From positions 1-8,365 of the forward strand of contig JAPLWZ010000067.1 of the NCBI GenBank assembly GCA_026396335.1: 8,365 nucleotides of DNA, given 5' to 3'. Both the position numbers and the translations under genes were made by a program. Below are positions 1 through 5,814 of this stretch, in pieces. The first letter of the stretch is position 1. Each line of letters begins with the position of its first letter. The stretch comes from Microcaldota archaeon (GTDB lineage: Archaea > Micrarchaeota > Micrarchaeia > Anstonellales > Anstonellaceae). The notes under the pieces are model-generated. The model was not told the DNA's origin. It saw only the letters and a list, made by a program, of their open reading frames with translations, and searched no databases.

Positions 1-351
1 AAGAACCTGTATGACTACATCTGTCATGCCCCCTAGCATTTTGCCGATGAATACGGCGCTTCGCGGCACAGGCGCCACAAGAACTTCTTTCAAAAAGTCT
101 AACTTCCTGTCCCAAATGATATAAATTCCGTAAAATATCGAGCCGAATAAAACTGACATGGCAACTATTCCTGGGTAAACGAAAGTCTGGTAATTAGTGC
201 CATCAAAACTGACTGATGCACCAAGCCCCGCGCCGAATGCAATGATCCAGAGCAGTGGCGTGATAATCGCAGAGATTAATCTCTCCTTTTCCCTGAAGAA
301 GACCTTTACCTCTCGCACCCAGATCGCGTATACGCCGCTTGCAAAACTCAT
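1..351 (-). CDS. ABC-2 type exporter permease (C-terminus beyond window)
   Basis: Membrane subunit of an ABC-2 (DrrB/NodJ-like) exporter; 117 residues are present and the gene runs off the left edge. The N-terminal cytoplasmic stretch (SGVYAIWVREVKVFFREKER) leads into a first membrane helix (about residues 27-46). A second follows (about 60-78, rich in G, I, Y), and then the family's characteristic loop after the second helix, WDRKLDFLKEVLVAPVPRSA, continuing into a GKMLGG motif. The ATG at 351 is the first start after an in-frame TAA only four codons upstream, and AAGGTG lies a few bases before it, so the start is firm. It follows the ATPase stop by 36 bases on the same strand, so the two are co-transcribed. 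It would form the export channel as a dimer with two ATPase subunits. The substrate (drug, lipid or polysaccharide) cannot be told from sequence. Confidence 0.9.
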   Translation of the reverse strand, partial: MSFASGVYAIWVREVKVFFREKERLISAIITPLLWIIAFGAGLGASVSFDGTNYQTFVYPGIVAMSVLFGSIFYGIYIIWDRKLDFLKEVLVAPVPRSAVFIGKMLGGMTDVVIQVL

Positions 352-387
352 TTTCGCACCTTATTTCCAGTCATTTTCGCCATTACA

Positions 388-1374
388 TTACCTGTCATGC
401 TTGTCATTGGCCATCCTTTCCCAGTAGCCGCCTTCCGCGGCATCCTCGCGTATTTCCCTTCCAGTGTACTTGATGAAAACATCATTCAGCGTGGCGGGGT
501 GCATTTCAATCGAGTCAATTCCCGACACGTACTTGAAAAGCAACGGCAGGTTCTTGTGCGAGTGCGACAGCAGCACCCTCACCTTTCCGTTCTCCACCTT
601 GATTTCCTTGATGAACTTGAGTTTTTTGAGTTTGGCAGCCACCTTGCCCGGCTCCTTTGTGCCAAGCACCACTATGTCGCCGCCCAGCTCATCCACAAGC
701 GCATGCGGCTTTCCAACGGAAATCACCTTTCCATTGTCAATGATAGCCACCCGGTCGGCAAACTGTTCAGCCTCTTCCAGATAATGAGTGGTAAAAACAA
801 CTGTAGTGCCTTCCTTCTGGCTCATCTTCTTAATGTACTCCCAAATGTGCTGCCTTGTCTGCGGGTCCAGCCCCACTGTCGGCTCATCCAAAAACATTAT
901 CTTTGGCCTGTGCAAAATGCCGCGCGCAAGCTCGAGCCTCTTCCTCATTCCGCCCGAGTATTCCTTTAGCTGGCTGTCTTTCCGATTCGTCAGCCCGACA
1001 AGCGCAAGCATTTCATCTATCCGTTCATTCAGCCCCTTTCTTGGCATCCCGTACAAAAGCGCATGCATTTCCAAATTTTCTTTTCCGGTAAGCAAATCAT
1101 CAACTGATGGCGCCTGGAAAACAACCCCTATCTGCTGCCTCACTTTTAGCGGGTCTTTCTTTACATCAAAGCCAGCAACAGTGGCAGTCCCCTTTGTAGG
1201 CAGGGTAAGTCCGCACAGCATGGAAACAGTAGTGGTCTTTCCCGCGCCGTTCGGCCCCAGAAGCGCAAACACTTCGCCTTCGCTGACTGACAGGCTCAAG
1301 TTGTCGACAGCCTTCAGTTTGCCAAAGTGCTTGGAAAGATTCGTTATCTCGATTATTGGTTTTCCGTTAGCCAT
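388..1374 (-). CDS. ABC transporter ATP-binding protein (DrrA-like)
   Basis: A 328-residue ATPase that would power the adjacent ABC-2 permease from the cytoplasmic face. All nucleotide-binding motifs are intact: Walker A GPNGAGKTT (residues 40-48), Q-loop around VVFQAPS (84-90), signature YSGGMRKR (139-146), Walker B IMFLDEP (159-165), D-loop GLDP and switch histidine in TTHYLEE (H197). A C-terminal extension of about 100 residues ends with TLNDVFIKYTGREI, the DrrA-type ending. The reading frame extends 19 codons further upstream. I place the start at the ATG of MANGKPIIEI because the palindromic TATA box lies inside the longer version and the homologous region starts at KPIIEI. The predicted transcript leader is only about 10 bases with no clear ribosome binding site. 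The last residues (YWERMANDKHDR) are a polar tail. Family assignment is certain; substrate unknown. Confidence 0.95.
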   Translation of the reverse strand: MANGKPIIEITNLSKHFGKLKAVDNLSLSVSEGEVFALLGPNGAGKTTTVSMLCGLTLPTKGTATVAGFDVKKDPLKVRQQIGVVFQAPSVDDLLTGKENLEMHALLYGMPRKGLNERIDEMLALVGLTNRKDSQLKEYSGGMRKRLELARGILHRPKIMFLDEPTVGLDPQTRQHIWEYIKKMSQKEGTTVVFTTHYLEEAEQFADRVAIIDNGKVISVGKPHALVDELGGDIVVLGTKEPGKVAAKLKKLKFIKEIKVENGKVRVLLSHSHKNLPLLFKYVSGIDSIEMHPATLNDVFIKYTGREIREDAAEGGYWERMANDKHDR

Positions 1375-1407
1375 AGTAAGACGCCTATCCAGACTTGCCT
1401 TGGCATA

Positions 1408-1417
1408 TTTTATAAAA
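1408..1417. promoter_or_regulatory. Shared palindromic TATA box for ABC exporter and thioredoxin
   Basis: TTTTATAAAA is its own reverse complement and sits between two divergent genes. Its centre is about 34 bases before the thioredoxin ATG and about 38 before the ATPase ATG. An archaeal start site about 26 bases from the box centre would give leaders of roughly 8-12 bases both ways. The minus-strand flank is purine-rich (AAGAGGGG), suiting a TFB recognition element in that direction. No second TATA-like box is evident in the 72-base gap, so one element probably serves both genes. This is inference from position and composition. Confidence 0.6.
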
Positions 1418-1446
1418 CCCCTCTTGATCATTCAAGCGTGATTAAT

Positions 1447-1755
1447 ATGTTCCAAACAGAAGACTCAAGCGCGCTGAAAAAACAAATTGCAAAAGGCAAA
1501 CACCTGGTCCTCTTCTACGCAAGCTGGTGCCCTGACTGCTCGCGCTTCATGCCGACATTTGACTCGCTTCCCGGCAAAACCGCGCTCCCACTCTCAAAAG
1601 CACAGACAGATGAAGACGAAAACTCCATCTGGGAAGATTACAAGATAGAGCGCGTGCCAACAGTAGTCCTGTTCGAAAACGGGAAAGAAAAAGCGCGCGC
1701 AGAAGAGAGCGGCGGCTCAATAGACAAAAAGAAACTGGAAAGGATGCTGAAGTGA
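1447..1755 (+). CDS. Small thioredoxin-fold protein, WCPDC active site
   Basis: A 102-residue cytoplasmic thioredoxin, close to the usual length of the family. The strand-plus-active-site segment HLVLFYASWCPDCSRF places the redox cysteines at C28 and C31. The cis-proline motif VPTVVLF (P71) follows, then ENGKEKARAEESGG and a terminal helix. CPDC rather than CGPC is common in thioredoxin-like proteins that are not the housekeeping enzyme, so it could be a specialised disulfide reductase or electron donor. The start is the ATG at 1447; the open frame continues upstream through the promoter and part of the divergent ATPase, with an unrelated sequence (MLGKIRYLDY...), so the longer version is not believed. 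No signal peptide. It is divergent from the ABC exporter and convergent with the hypothetical gene. Partner protein unknown. Confidence 0.88.
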   Translation: MFQTEDSSALKKQIAKGKHLVLFYASWCPDCSRFMPTFDSLPGKTALPLSKAQTDEDENSIWEDYKIERVPTVVLFENGKEKARAEESGGSIDKKKLERMLK

Positions 1756-1763
1756 CTTATCGC

Positions 1764-1805
1764 AACAAAAAAAGAAAAAAGAAGGCATCAATTGGGTTTG
1801 ATGCC
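1764..1805 (-). terminator. Hairpin plus T-run terminator of the 337-aa gene
   Basis: On the minus strand an 8-bp perfect stem (GGCATCAA at 1784-1791 pairing with 1798-1805) with a 6-base loop is followed directly by a run of about 20 bases that is nearly all T (1783 down to 1764). The gene's stop codon (1788-1790) lies in the stem itself. Archaeal termination depends mostly on the T-run, which is long here; the hairpin gives it a bacterial-looking form. The region doubles as the separator from the convergent thioredoxin gene. Confidence 0.7.
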
Positions 1806-2801
1806 CATGTATTCCGAGAGGCGCGCCTTCTCAACCTCTGCAAATATCCTATTGGAAATCATTCCCAACTGCGAGCCGCAATTCTTCTGTGCCCACAAAA
1901 GCAGATCGCCATACTCCTTCGGTGTTGGCTTGTGCTCCATGCTTTCAAGCGCATTGAGCACCTGCCCCATCTTTTGCGCGCAGAAATTTTCATACTCCGT
2001 GTCGCGCAGCCAGTATTCAACTTTCGCATATGATGGCAGCGCAAACTGGAGCACATTGGCTGTGTTGCAACAGATTTTTTTCTCAAGCACAATGTCGCCC
2101 ATCCTCTCGTAGATTTGGCGCATCAGCCCCGAATTAGTTGCAGGGCGGGAAGAATGCTCATCTATTTTTATTTCCCGCCCCTTTTCACAAGACGCGATTG
2201 ATTCATATGCATTGCGGACATGCTCTAGCATGTAAGCGAGCGTATTGTCATCGAAATTGCTGTTCAGCTTCGGCTCCACATTATCGCGCACTGCAGCAAA
2301 TGCGGCTGCGGGGTCTTTGTTATGTGCAAGCCTAATCGCGTCACTAATCAACCCGAACATTTCAAGCGCGTAGTAGGCATTCACCTTTTCCTTGCGATAG
2401 AATTTCAGCTCGTTTTTCAGACGCCACTTCAGGTTGTCTCCAATGGTATCTGTCAATTGAGATCCGTAATAATCCGATTCGTAGACCGCTTTCAGGTATG
2501 TCATGTCGTCATTTGCCTTAAGCCCGGAAAACCAGCGCAGGTAGCTCTTGATTATGCCTACAAAAACAGGCGTGTCTCCTTCTGTTGGGATATTGTCTGC
2601 AGCTAGCTTGAGGTATGTCTGCCACGATTTGACAGCAGAGCAATCCTCCGAGTTTTTTCCCGAATAGTGCTCGCTCTTTTTTGCATAAAGCACCGAGAGC
2701 TGCTTTGACCTTTCCACAAGCGGCAAAAAATGCAGCAGGCGGTTTCCGAAAAGCTTTGCGTTTACCTTGAACATGCCCTCTGTTTTTGGTTTAGTTTCCA
2801 T
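1788..2801 (-). CDS. Hypothetical soluble protein, 337 aa, unrecognised
   Basis: I do not recognise this protein. It is 337 residues, with no signal peptide, no convincing membrane segment and a composition suggesting mostly alpha helix, with many Tyr, Lys and Glu. Six cysteines are scattered (C54, C205, C244, C245, C274, C308), including a vicinal pair in KKICCNTANV; no regular metal-binding spacing is apparent. Notable local segments are SYLRWFSGLKANDD (86-99), KWRLKNELKFYRKEKVNAYY (125-144) and YWLRDTEYENFCAQKMGQ (263-280). The start is ATG 2801: GGAGG at 2811-2815 lies 9 bases upstream. A TTG three codons earlier directly abuts that site and is too close. It is transcribed alone, with its own TATA box and terminator. 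Its real-gene status is well supported by these signals, but function and fold are unknown. Confidence 0.85.
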   Translation of the reverse strand: METKPKTEGMFKVNAKLFGNRLLHFLPLVERSKQLSVLYAKKSEHYSGKNSEDCSAVKSWQTYLKLAADNIPTEGDTPVFVGIIKSYLRWFSGLKANDDMTYLKAVYESDYYGSQLTDTIGDNLKWRLKNELKFYRKEKVNAYYALEMFGLISDAIRLAHNKDPAAAFAAVRDNVEPKLNSNFDDNTLAYMLEHVRNAYESIASCEKGREIKIDEHSSRPATNSGLMRQIYERMGDIVLEKKICCNTANVLQFALPSYAKVEYWLRDTEYENFCAQKMGQVLNALESMEHKPTPKEYGDLLLWAQKNCGSQLGMISNRIFAEVEKARLSEYMGIKPN

Positions 2802-2809
2802 CAAAATCA

Positions 2810-2815
2810 ACCTCC
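2810..2815 (-). promoter_or_regulatory. Ribosome binding site of the 337-aa gene
   Basis: On the minus strand GGAGGT precedes the ATG at 2801 with suitable spacing (9 bases after GGAGG). It decides the start: the upstream in-frame TTG overlaps the end of this site. It also implies a leadered transcript, unlike most other genes here. Confidence 0.75.
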
Positions 2816-2862
2816 AAGTGTTATTTTCTGTGTCTGTCTGTGTTGGAATATGCTAAAAGGAG

Positions 2863-2872
2863 TATATATAAT
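2863..2872 (-). promoter_or_regulatory. TATA box of the 337-aa gene
   Basis: ATTATATATA on the minus strand is centred about 66 bases before the gene's ATG. Initiation about 26 bases downstream would give a leader of about 40 bases containing the GGAGG site. It faces away from the Lrp-type gene. Position and composition only. Confidence 0.55.
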
Positions 2873-2898
2873 CTTGGAGCATATTTTTTTAAAAAACA

Positions 2899-2912
2899 GC
2901 ACTTTTTTAACC
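2899..2912 (+). promoter_or_regulatory. Probable core promoter of the Lrp-type regulator
   Basis: A TTTTTTAA element centred about 29 bases before the ATG at 2935 is at the right distance for a leaderless or nearly leaderless transcript, and there is no Shine-Dalgarno sequence before that ATG. The better-looking TATATAAT at 2919-2926 is only 8 bases from the ATG, too close for a TATA box; with its flanks (TTTTCATATATAATTTAAAA, 2914-2933) it forms an imperfect palindrome and could instead be an autoregulatory Lrp site. Both assignments are tentative. Confidence 0.35.
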
Positions 2913-2934
2913 TTTTCATATATAATTTAAAACT

Positions 2935-3927
2935 ATGGACTTGACAGACAGAAAAATCCTCTATGAGCTTGACCAGAACTCCCGCCAGCCCTACAGCAAA
3001 ATAGCAAAATCCCTCAAGACAAGCCCGCAAGTAGTGAAGTATCACGTCGAGAATCTGCTGAAGACAGGCATACTGCAATACACATGGCCTATGATAGAGT
3101 ACAGAAAAGCAGGCTACTTCTTCGGGCTTTACTTTTTCAAGCTGCAGAACATGGATGAAAAGAGCGAGAAAGAGCTTTTCAATTACCTCCACAGCCACCA
3201 GTTCATCCCGATAATAATGCGCGGCGAGGGCTACGCAGACCTGATAATTGGCATCTGCGCAAAGGGAATATTCCATCTGCGCGACATAATCACAGACCTG
3301 AACAACCGTTTCAGCAGGAATATCCGCGAATACGATGCCACCATACCCATAGGCTTCACGCAGTTCCACCGATCTTATTTAATTGGCGCAGAAAAAAAGA
3401 AGCCCCGCGAATCCTACACTGCATTCACAGGCGCAGATGTCAAAGAAACAGCGCTTGACGAAAAGGAAAGGAAAGTTCTGTCCATGATAAACTACAACGC
3501 GCGCGTTCCCCTGGTGCAAATCGCGCGCAAAGTGAAAATATCCGAAATATCCGCAAAAAACATAGTCAAGAAGCTCGAGCGCTCAGGCATCATCCAGAGT
3601 TACACTATTTTGCCCGACCACGTACTGCTTGGCAAGCCCAGCCACCGCGTGCTTTTCAAGCTGGCAAACTTAACTTCTGAAAAAGAGAAGACGCTTTTCA
3701 CCTACTGCCAGCTGCACCCGAACATTGTGCACCATCTGCGTGTTATCGGCAACTGGGATTTGATAGTCGATATAGAAGTAGAGCGCGGTGAGCCCTTCCG
3801 CAAAATAATCCAAGAGATGAAATACAAATTCTCAGACATAATCCAGCGTGTCGAGCCCACCTACATCTACAAAATAGACTGCTTCAGGGACATTCCGGTG
3901 GAATTTCCGGAGCTAAATAAAGAATAA
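2935..3927 (+). CDS. Tandem-duplicated Lrp/AsnC-family transcriptional regulator
   Basis: A 330-residue DNA-binding regulator about twice the usual Lrp/AsnC length (around 150). It is built from two Lrp-like halves. Half one has an N-terminal HTH (LTDRKILYELDQNSRQPY to about residue 48, with SKIAKSLKTSPQVVKYHVENL as the helix-turn-helix) and an alpha/beta ligand-type region (about 60-145) that includes GYADLIIGI. Half two has a second HTH (LDEKERKVLSMINYNARVPL, then VQIARKVKISEISAKNIVKKL; about 174-221) and a second alpha/beta region (about 235-315) that includes GNWDLIVDIEV. GYADLIIGI and GNWDLIVDI are the equivalent strands of each repeat, showing the duplication directly. One chain could mimic an Lrp dimer. 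The effector and targets are unknown. It stands alone, converging on PCNA with 9 bases between stop codons. Confidence 0.9.
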   Translation: MDLTDRKILYELDQNSRQPYSKIAKSLKTSPQVVKYHVENLLKTGILQYTWPMIEYRKAGYFFGLYFFKLQNMDEKSEKELFNYLHSHQFIPIIMRGEGYADLIIGICAKGIFHLRDIITDLNNRFSRNIREYDATIPIGFTQFHRSYLIGAEKKKPRESYTAFTGADVKETALDEKERKVLSMINYNARVPLVQIARKVKISEISAKNIVKKLERSGIIQSYTILPDHVLLGKPSHRVLFKLANLTSEKEKTLFTYCQLHPNIVHHLRVIGNWDLIVDIEVERGEPFRKIIQEMKYKFSDIIQRVEPTYIYKIDCFRDIPVEFPELNKE

Positions 3928-3936
3928 AAAAGAAAT
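3914..3936 (-). terminator. T-rich terminator downstream of PCNA
   Basis: Immediately after the PCNA stop, the minus strand reads ATTTCTTTTTTATTCTTTATTT, an oligo-T-rich stretch of the kind that terminates archaeal RNA polymerase without a hairpin. It overlaps the last codons of the convergent Lrp-type gene. On the plus strand the same region is A-rich and offers no terminator for that gene. Confidence 0.55.
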
Positions 3937-4686
3937 TTAGTCCGAGTCAATCCTTGGCGCAAGGTAGTACGTGACCTTTGCCGATTCTACTTCATACTCC
4001 ACCTTCAGCGGAGCATTTGACTTGAGGTGAATCATGATAGGCGAATTGTCCGGGCACGCCTTAACGATGTCTTCCAAGTACTGGAGCGGGAAAGTAGCCT
4101 TCGCAGGCTTTGTCACTTTCATTTCCATGATTTCCTCAGACTGCTTCTCGCTCTCTTCAGTCAAGTCAGATGAGTCGCCGTGAACTTCAATCGAAAAGCC
4201 TTCCTCTGATGCAGAAAGTGAAATGTGCGAGCTCACAAGCGCGCAGTCGCGGAGCGACTCCTTGAAGTGCGAGCTTGAAACTTTGATTACTGCGTCATGC
4301 GTTAGCGCAGGCTCCTTAGTGGCACCCGCGGGCATATCCAGCACTGGCACCTTGAAGCTCCTCTTCCTTTTCGCGCCTATGAACTTGAGCATCAGCTTGT
4401 TGTCTGCCTGTGAAATTTCAAGCTTCTCGCCGCCTCTTGTTCTCGAGAGTATTTTGCTAATGTTATCAAAATTCAAGCCCACTTTCGCAGACGGCGCCGG
4501 AGCGTCATAATCTACAAACGCGGTCTTTGGCATTGAGAACACGACCATAGCAATCTGCGACGGGTCCATAGCACGCAGGAAAAGCCCGTCCTTGCTGATT
4601 TCCAGTTGCCCCTCGTCAATAAGATTCACAATCGCGTCAGTTGCATTCTTGTAGCGCTTTGCATCGTCAACACTGAATTTGAACAT
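3937..4686 (-). CDS. pcn: DNA polymerase sliding clamp (PCNA)
   Basis: A 249-residue archaeal PCNA, the usual family length. It is expected to form a trimeric ring around DNA and tether polymerase, FEN1, ligase and other partners. The N-terminal domain includes LEISKDGLFLRAMDPSQIAMV (28-48) and FDNISKILSRTRGGEKLEI. The interdomain connector follows RSFKVPVLDM (109-118). The C-terminal domain has FPLQYLEDIVKACPDNSPIMIHL (199-221) and the typical ending LKVEYEVESAKVTYYLAPRID, which contributes to the partner-binding pocket. The open frame extends 20 codons upstream, but the start is placed at ATG 4686. Family proteins begin with FKFSVDDAK-like sequence, GGGAG lies 10 bases upstream, and the TATA box falls inside the longer version. 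A single copy is seen here, compatible with a homotrimer. Confidence 0.96.
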   Translation of the reverse strand: MFKFSVDDAKRYKNATDAIVNLIDEGQLEISKDGLFLRAMDPSQIAMVVFSMPKTAFVDYDAPAPSAKVGLNFDNISKILSRTRGGEKLEISQADNKLMLKFIGAKRKRSFKVPVLDMPAGATKEPALTHDAVIKVSSSHFKESLRDCALVSSHISLSASEEGFSIEVHGDSSDLTEESEKQSEEIMEMKVTKPAKATFPLQYLEDIVKACPDNSPIMIHLKSNAPLKVEYEVESAKVTYYLAPRIDSD

Positions 4687-4720
4687 CAGAATCACACTCC
4701 CGGACGGAATATGGCTGGGC

Positions 4721-4731
4721 ATATTTTTAAA
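4721..4731. promoter_or_regulatory. Shared AT-rich core promoter between PCNA and alaX
   Basis: ATATTTTTAAA is the only TATA-like element in the 68-base divergent gap. Read on the minus strand (TTTAAAAATAT) it is about 40 bases from the PCNA ATG, giving a leader of about 14 bases that includes GGGAG. Read on the plus strand it is about 29 bases from the alaX ATG, predicting a nearly leaderless transcript, in keeping with the absence of a ribosome binding site there. Inferred from position. Confidence 0.55.
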
Positions 4732-4754
4732 CATGTTCGGCTCCACTCCCCGCC

Positions 4755-5462
4755 ATGGCAGATGCGCTTTATCTCCGGGACTCCTATCTCAAAACTTGCA
4801 GCGCAAAAGTAGTTAGCGTCAAAGATGGCAAGTTCGTAGTCCTAGACCAATCCGTTTTCTACCCGCGCGGAGGCGGCCAGCCCTGGGACACGGGCAAGCT
4901 CGTGCGAGGCAGCGAGGAATTTCCAGTTGTGGCAGTAGTGAAAGCAGACGGTGCAATCTCACACGAAGTTTCCAAACCGGGTCTTGCGCCCGGCGACTCC
5001 GTTACATGTGAAATAGACTGGAACCGCAGGCACCGCCTCATGCGCATGCACACTGCCGGGCACATACTCTCTGCAATCATGTTCAAGGCAGGAATACTAA
5101 TTACAGGCAACCAGCTTGACACGGACAAAACAAGATTCGATTTTTCAATGGAAAACTTCGACCGAACGGCATTCCAGTCACTCATTGACAAGGCGAACGC
5201 AGAAATAGCGCGCAATCAGGATGTTTCAATCGCATTCCTTCCCCGCGAAGAGGCAATGAAAATAGAGGGCGCGGTAAAACTCGCAGTTGCACTTCCGCCT
5301 GAAATAAAGGAGCTTCGCATGGTCCGCATTGGGGACGTAGACTACCAGGCAGACGGCGGCACGCACGTGAAAAACACAAGCGAAATAGGGAAAATAATCT
5401 TCTTAGGCGCAGAAAACAAGGGAAAGAACAACAGGCGCATCACTTACGGGCTTGAGCCCTAG
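4755..5462 (+). CDS. alaX: Alanyl-tRNA editing protein AlaX (AlaX-M type)
   Basis: A 235-residue stand-alone editing enzyme related to the AlaRS editing domain. It hydrolyses wrongly charged tRNA(Ala), mainly seryl-tRNA(Ala), in trans in the cytoplasm. An N-terminal beta domain contains YPRGGGQPWDTG (36-47), the motif marking the AlaX-M/AlaRS-like class. The zinc site begins with HTAGH (H99, H103) in MRMHTAGHILSAIM. The second part is DYQADGGTHVKNTSEIG (196-212), supplying H204. At the position where AlaRS editing domains carry cysteine (CGGTH) this protein has Asp200; whether this is normal for the subfamily needs an alignment. Length and the ending GKNNRRITYGLE fit AlaX-M. ATG 4755 lacks a Shine-Dalgarno site but sits where a leaderless transcript would begin. 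It is divergent from PCNA. Confidence 0.94.
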   Translation: MADALYLRDSYLKTCSAKVVSVKDGKFVVLDQSVFYPRGGGQPWDTGKLVRGSEEFPVVAVVKADGAISHEVSKPGLAPGDSVTCEIDWNRRHRLMRMHTAGHILSAIMFKAGILITGNQLDTDKTRFDFSMENFDRTAFQSLIDKANAEIARNQDVSIAFLPREEAMKIEGAVKLAVALPPEIKELRMVRIGDVDYQADGGTHVKNTSEIGKIIFLGAENKGKNNRRITYGLEP

Positions 5463-5507
5463 TGCGTAGCGTGTATTTTCTACCAACTCGTGCATAAACC
5501 ACGCTCA

Positions 5508-5515
5508 TTTATATA
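5508..5515 (+). promoter_or_regulatory. TATA box of arsR1 operon
   Basis: TTTATATA matches the archaeal TATA consensus. Its centre lies about 27 bases before the arsR1 ATG, so transcription should begin at or next to the A of the start codon (leaderless). No ribosome binding site precedes that ATG, in agreement. Confidence 0.75.
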
Positions 5516-5533
5516 CTTATATGCGCATATAAG
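5516..5533 (+). promoter_or_regulatory. Perfect 18-bp palindromic operator of arsR1 operon
   Basis: CTTATATGC followed by GCATATAAG is an exact 18-base inverted repeat starting on the base after the TATA box and ending 5 bases before the ATG. Another GCATATA copy of the half-site follows at 5533-5539, running into the start codon. Winged-helix ArsR dimers bind such repeats, so a repressor here would block polymerase recruitment or initiation. Autoregulation by ArsR1 is the natural inference. Confidence 0.8.
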
Positions 5534-5538
5534 CATAT

Positions 5539-5799
5539 ATGGACAGGCAAGCACGGCTATTTGCCGTATTATCCGACCCGGTGCGTCTTGAAATACTGAC
5601 TTCGCTCGCCTCGAAAAAGGGCTGCGTGTCTGAGCTTCAGGTGCGCACAGGAAGGAACCAGCCGAACATCAGCCAGCACCTGCGGGTGCTTCGCGACTCG
5701 GGCCTGGTGGAAACAAGGAAAGACGGGCAAAAAACCTGCTACTCTGTCTGCAAGCCCGAAGTGAAGGAAATCTTGCAGCTTGCGAAAAAAATTAACTAA
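5539..5799 (+). CDS. ArsR-family winged-helix repressor (ArsR1)
   Basis: An 86-residue dimeric winged-helix regulator. ARLFAVLSDPVRLEILTSL (5-23) is the family start, VRTGRNQPNISQHLRVLRDSGLV (35-57) holds the recognition helix, and ETRKDGQKTCYSV (58-70) is the wing. Cysteines are C29 in KKGCVSEL, at the place where E. coli ArsR has its ELCVCDL arsenic site but with only one Cys, and a C67/C71 pair in the wing (TCYSVC). This is not a canonical CxC arsenic sensor, so the inducer may be another soft metal, an oxidant or a sulfur species sensed by thiol chemistry. It is first in an operon with a glutaredoxin and a DUF2892 protein, which favours redox sensing. Expression should be autoregulated through the adjoining palindrome. 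Family is certain; ligand is inference. Confidence 0.92.
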   Translation: MDRQARLFAVLSDPVRLEILTSLASKKGCVSELQVRTGRNQPNISQHLRVLRDSGLVETRKDGQKTCYSVCKPEVKEILQLAKKIN

Positions 5800-5802
5800 A
5801 AT

Positions 5803-5811
5803 GGGAGGGAG
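5803..5811 (+). promoter_or_regulatory. Strong ribosome binding site of glutaredoxin
   Basis: GGGAGGGAG ends three bases before the ATG at 5815, with the GGAGG core 6 bases away. It contrasts with the leaderless arsR1 start upstream and indicates efficient internal initiation on the operon mRNA. Confidence 0.7.
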
Positions 5812-5814
5812 AAT

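Noticed and set aside
1375..1431. 19-codon N-terminal extension of the ABC ATPase
   Set aside because: Contains the TATA box and thus probably lies upstream of the transcript start; the family domain starts after the internal ATG.
788..1441. 217-codon open frame on the plus strand opposite the ABC ATPase
   Set aside because: Antisense to an ATPase with all motifs intact; the translation has no recognisable features.
2828..2846. Short repeated CTGT units in the leader of the 337-aa gene
   Set aside because: Only a few copies in a short stretch; too little to call a repeat or binding site.
2821..3369. 182-codon minus-strand open frame opposite the Lrp-type gene
   Set aside because: Overlaps the first half of a clear HTH regulator and the promoter region of the neighbouring gene; product unrecognisable and no ribosome binding site considered convincing.
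4687..4746. 20-codon N-terminal extension of PCNA
   Set aside because: Includes the likely TATA box and makes the protein longer than the family; the ATG at 4686 has a suitable GGGAG upstream.
5468..5505. AGCGTG/CACGCT inverted repeat after alaX as a terminator
   Set aside because: Six-base arms separated by 26 bases with no T-run after the second arm; it may well be chance.
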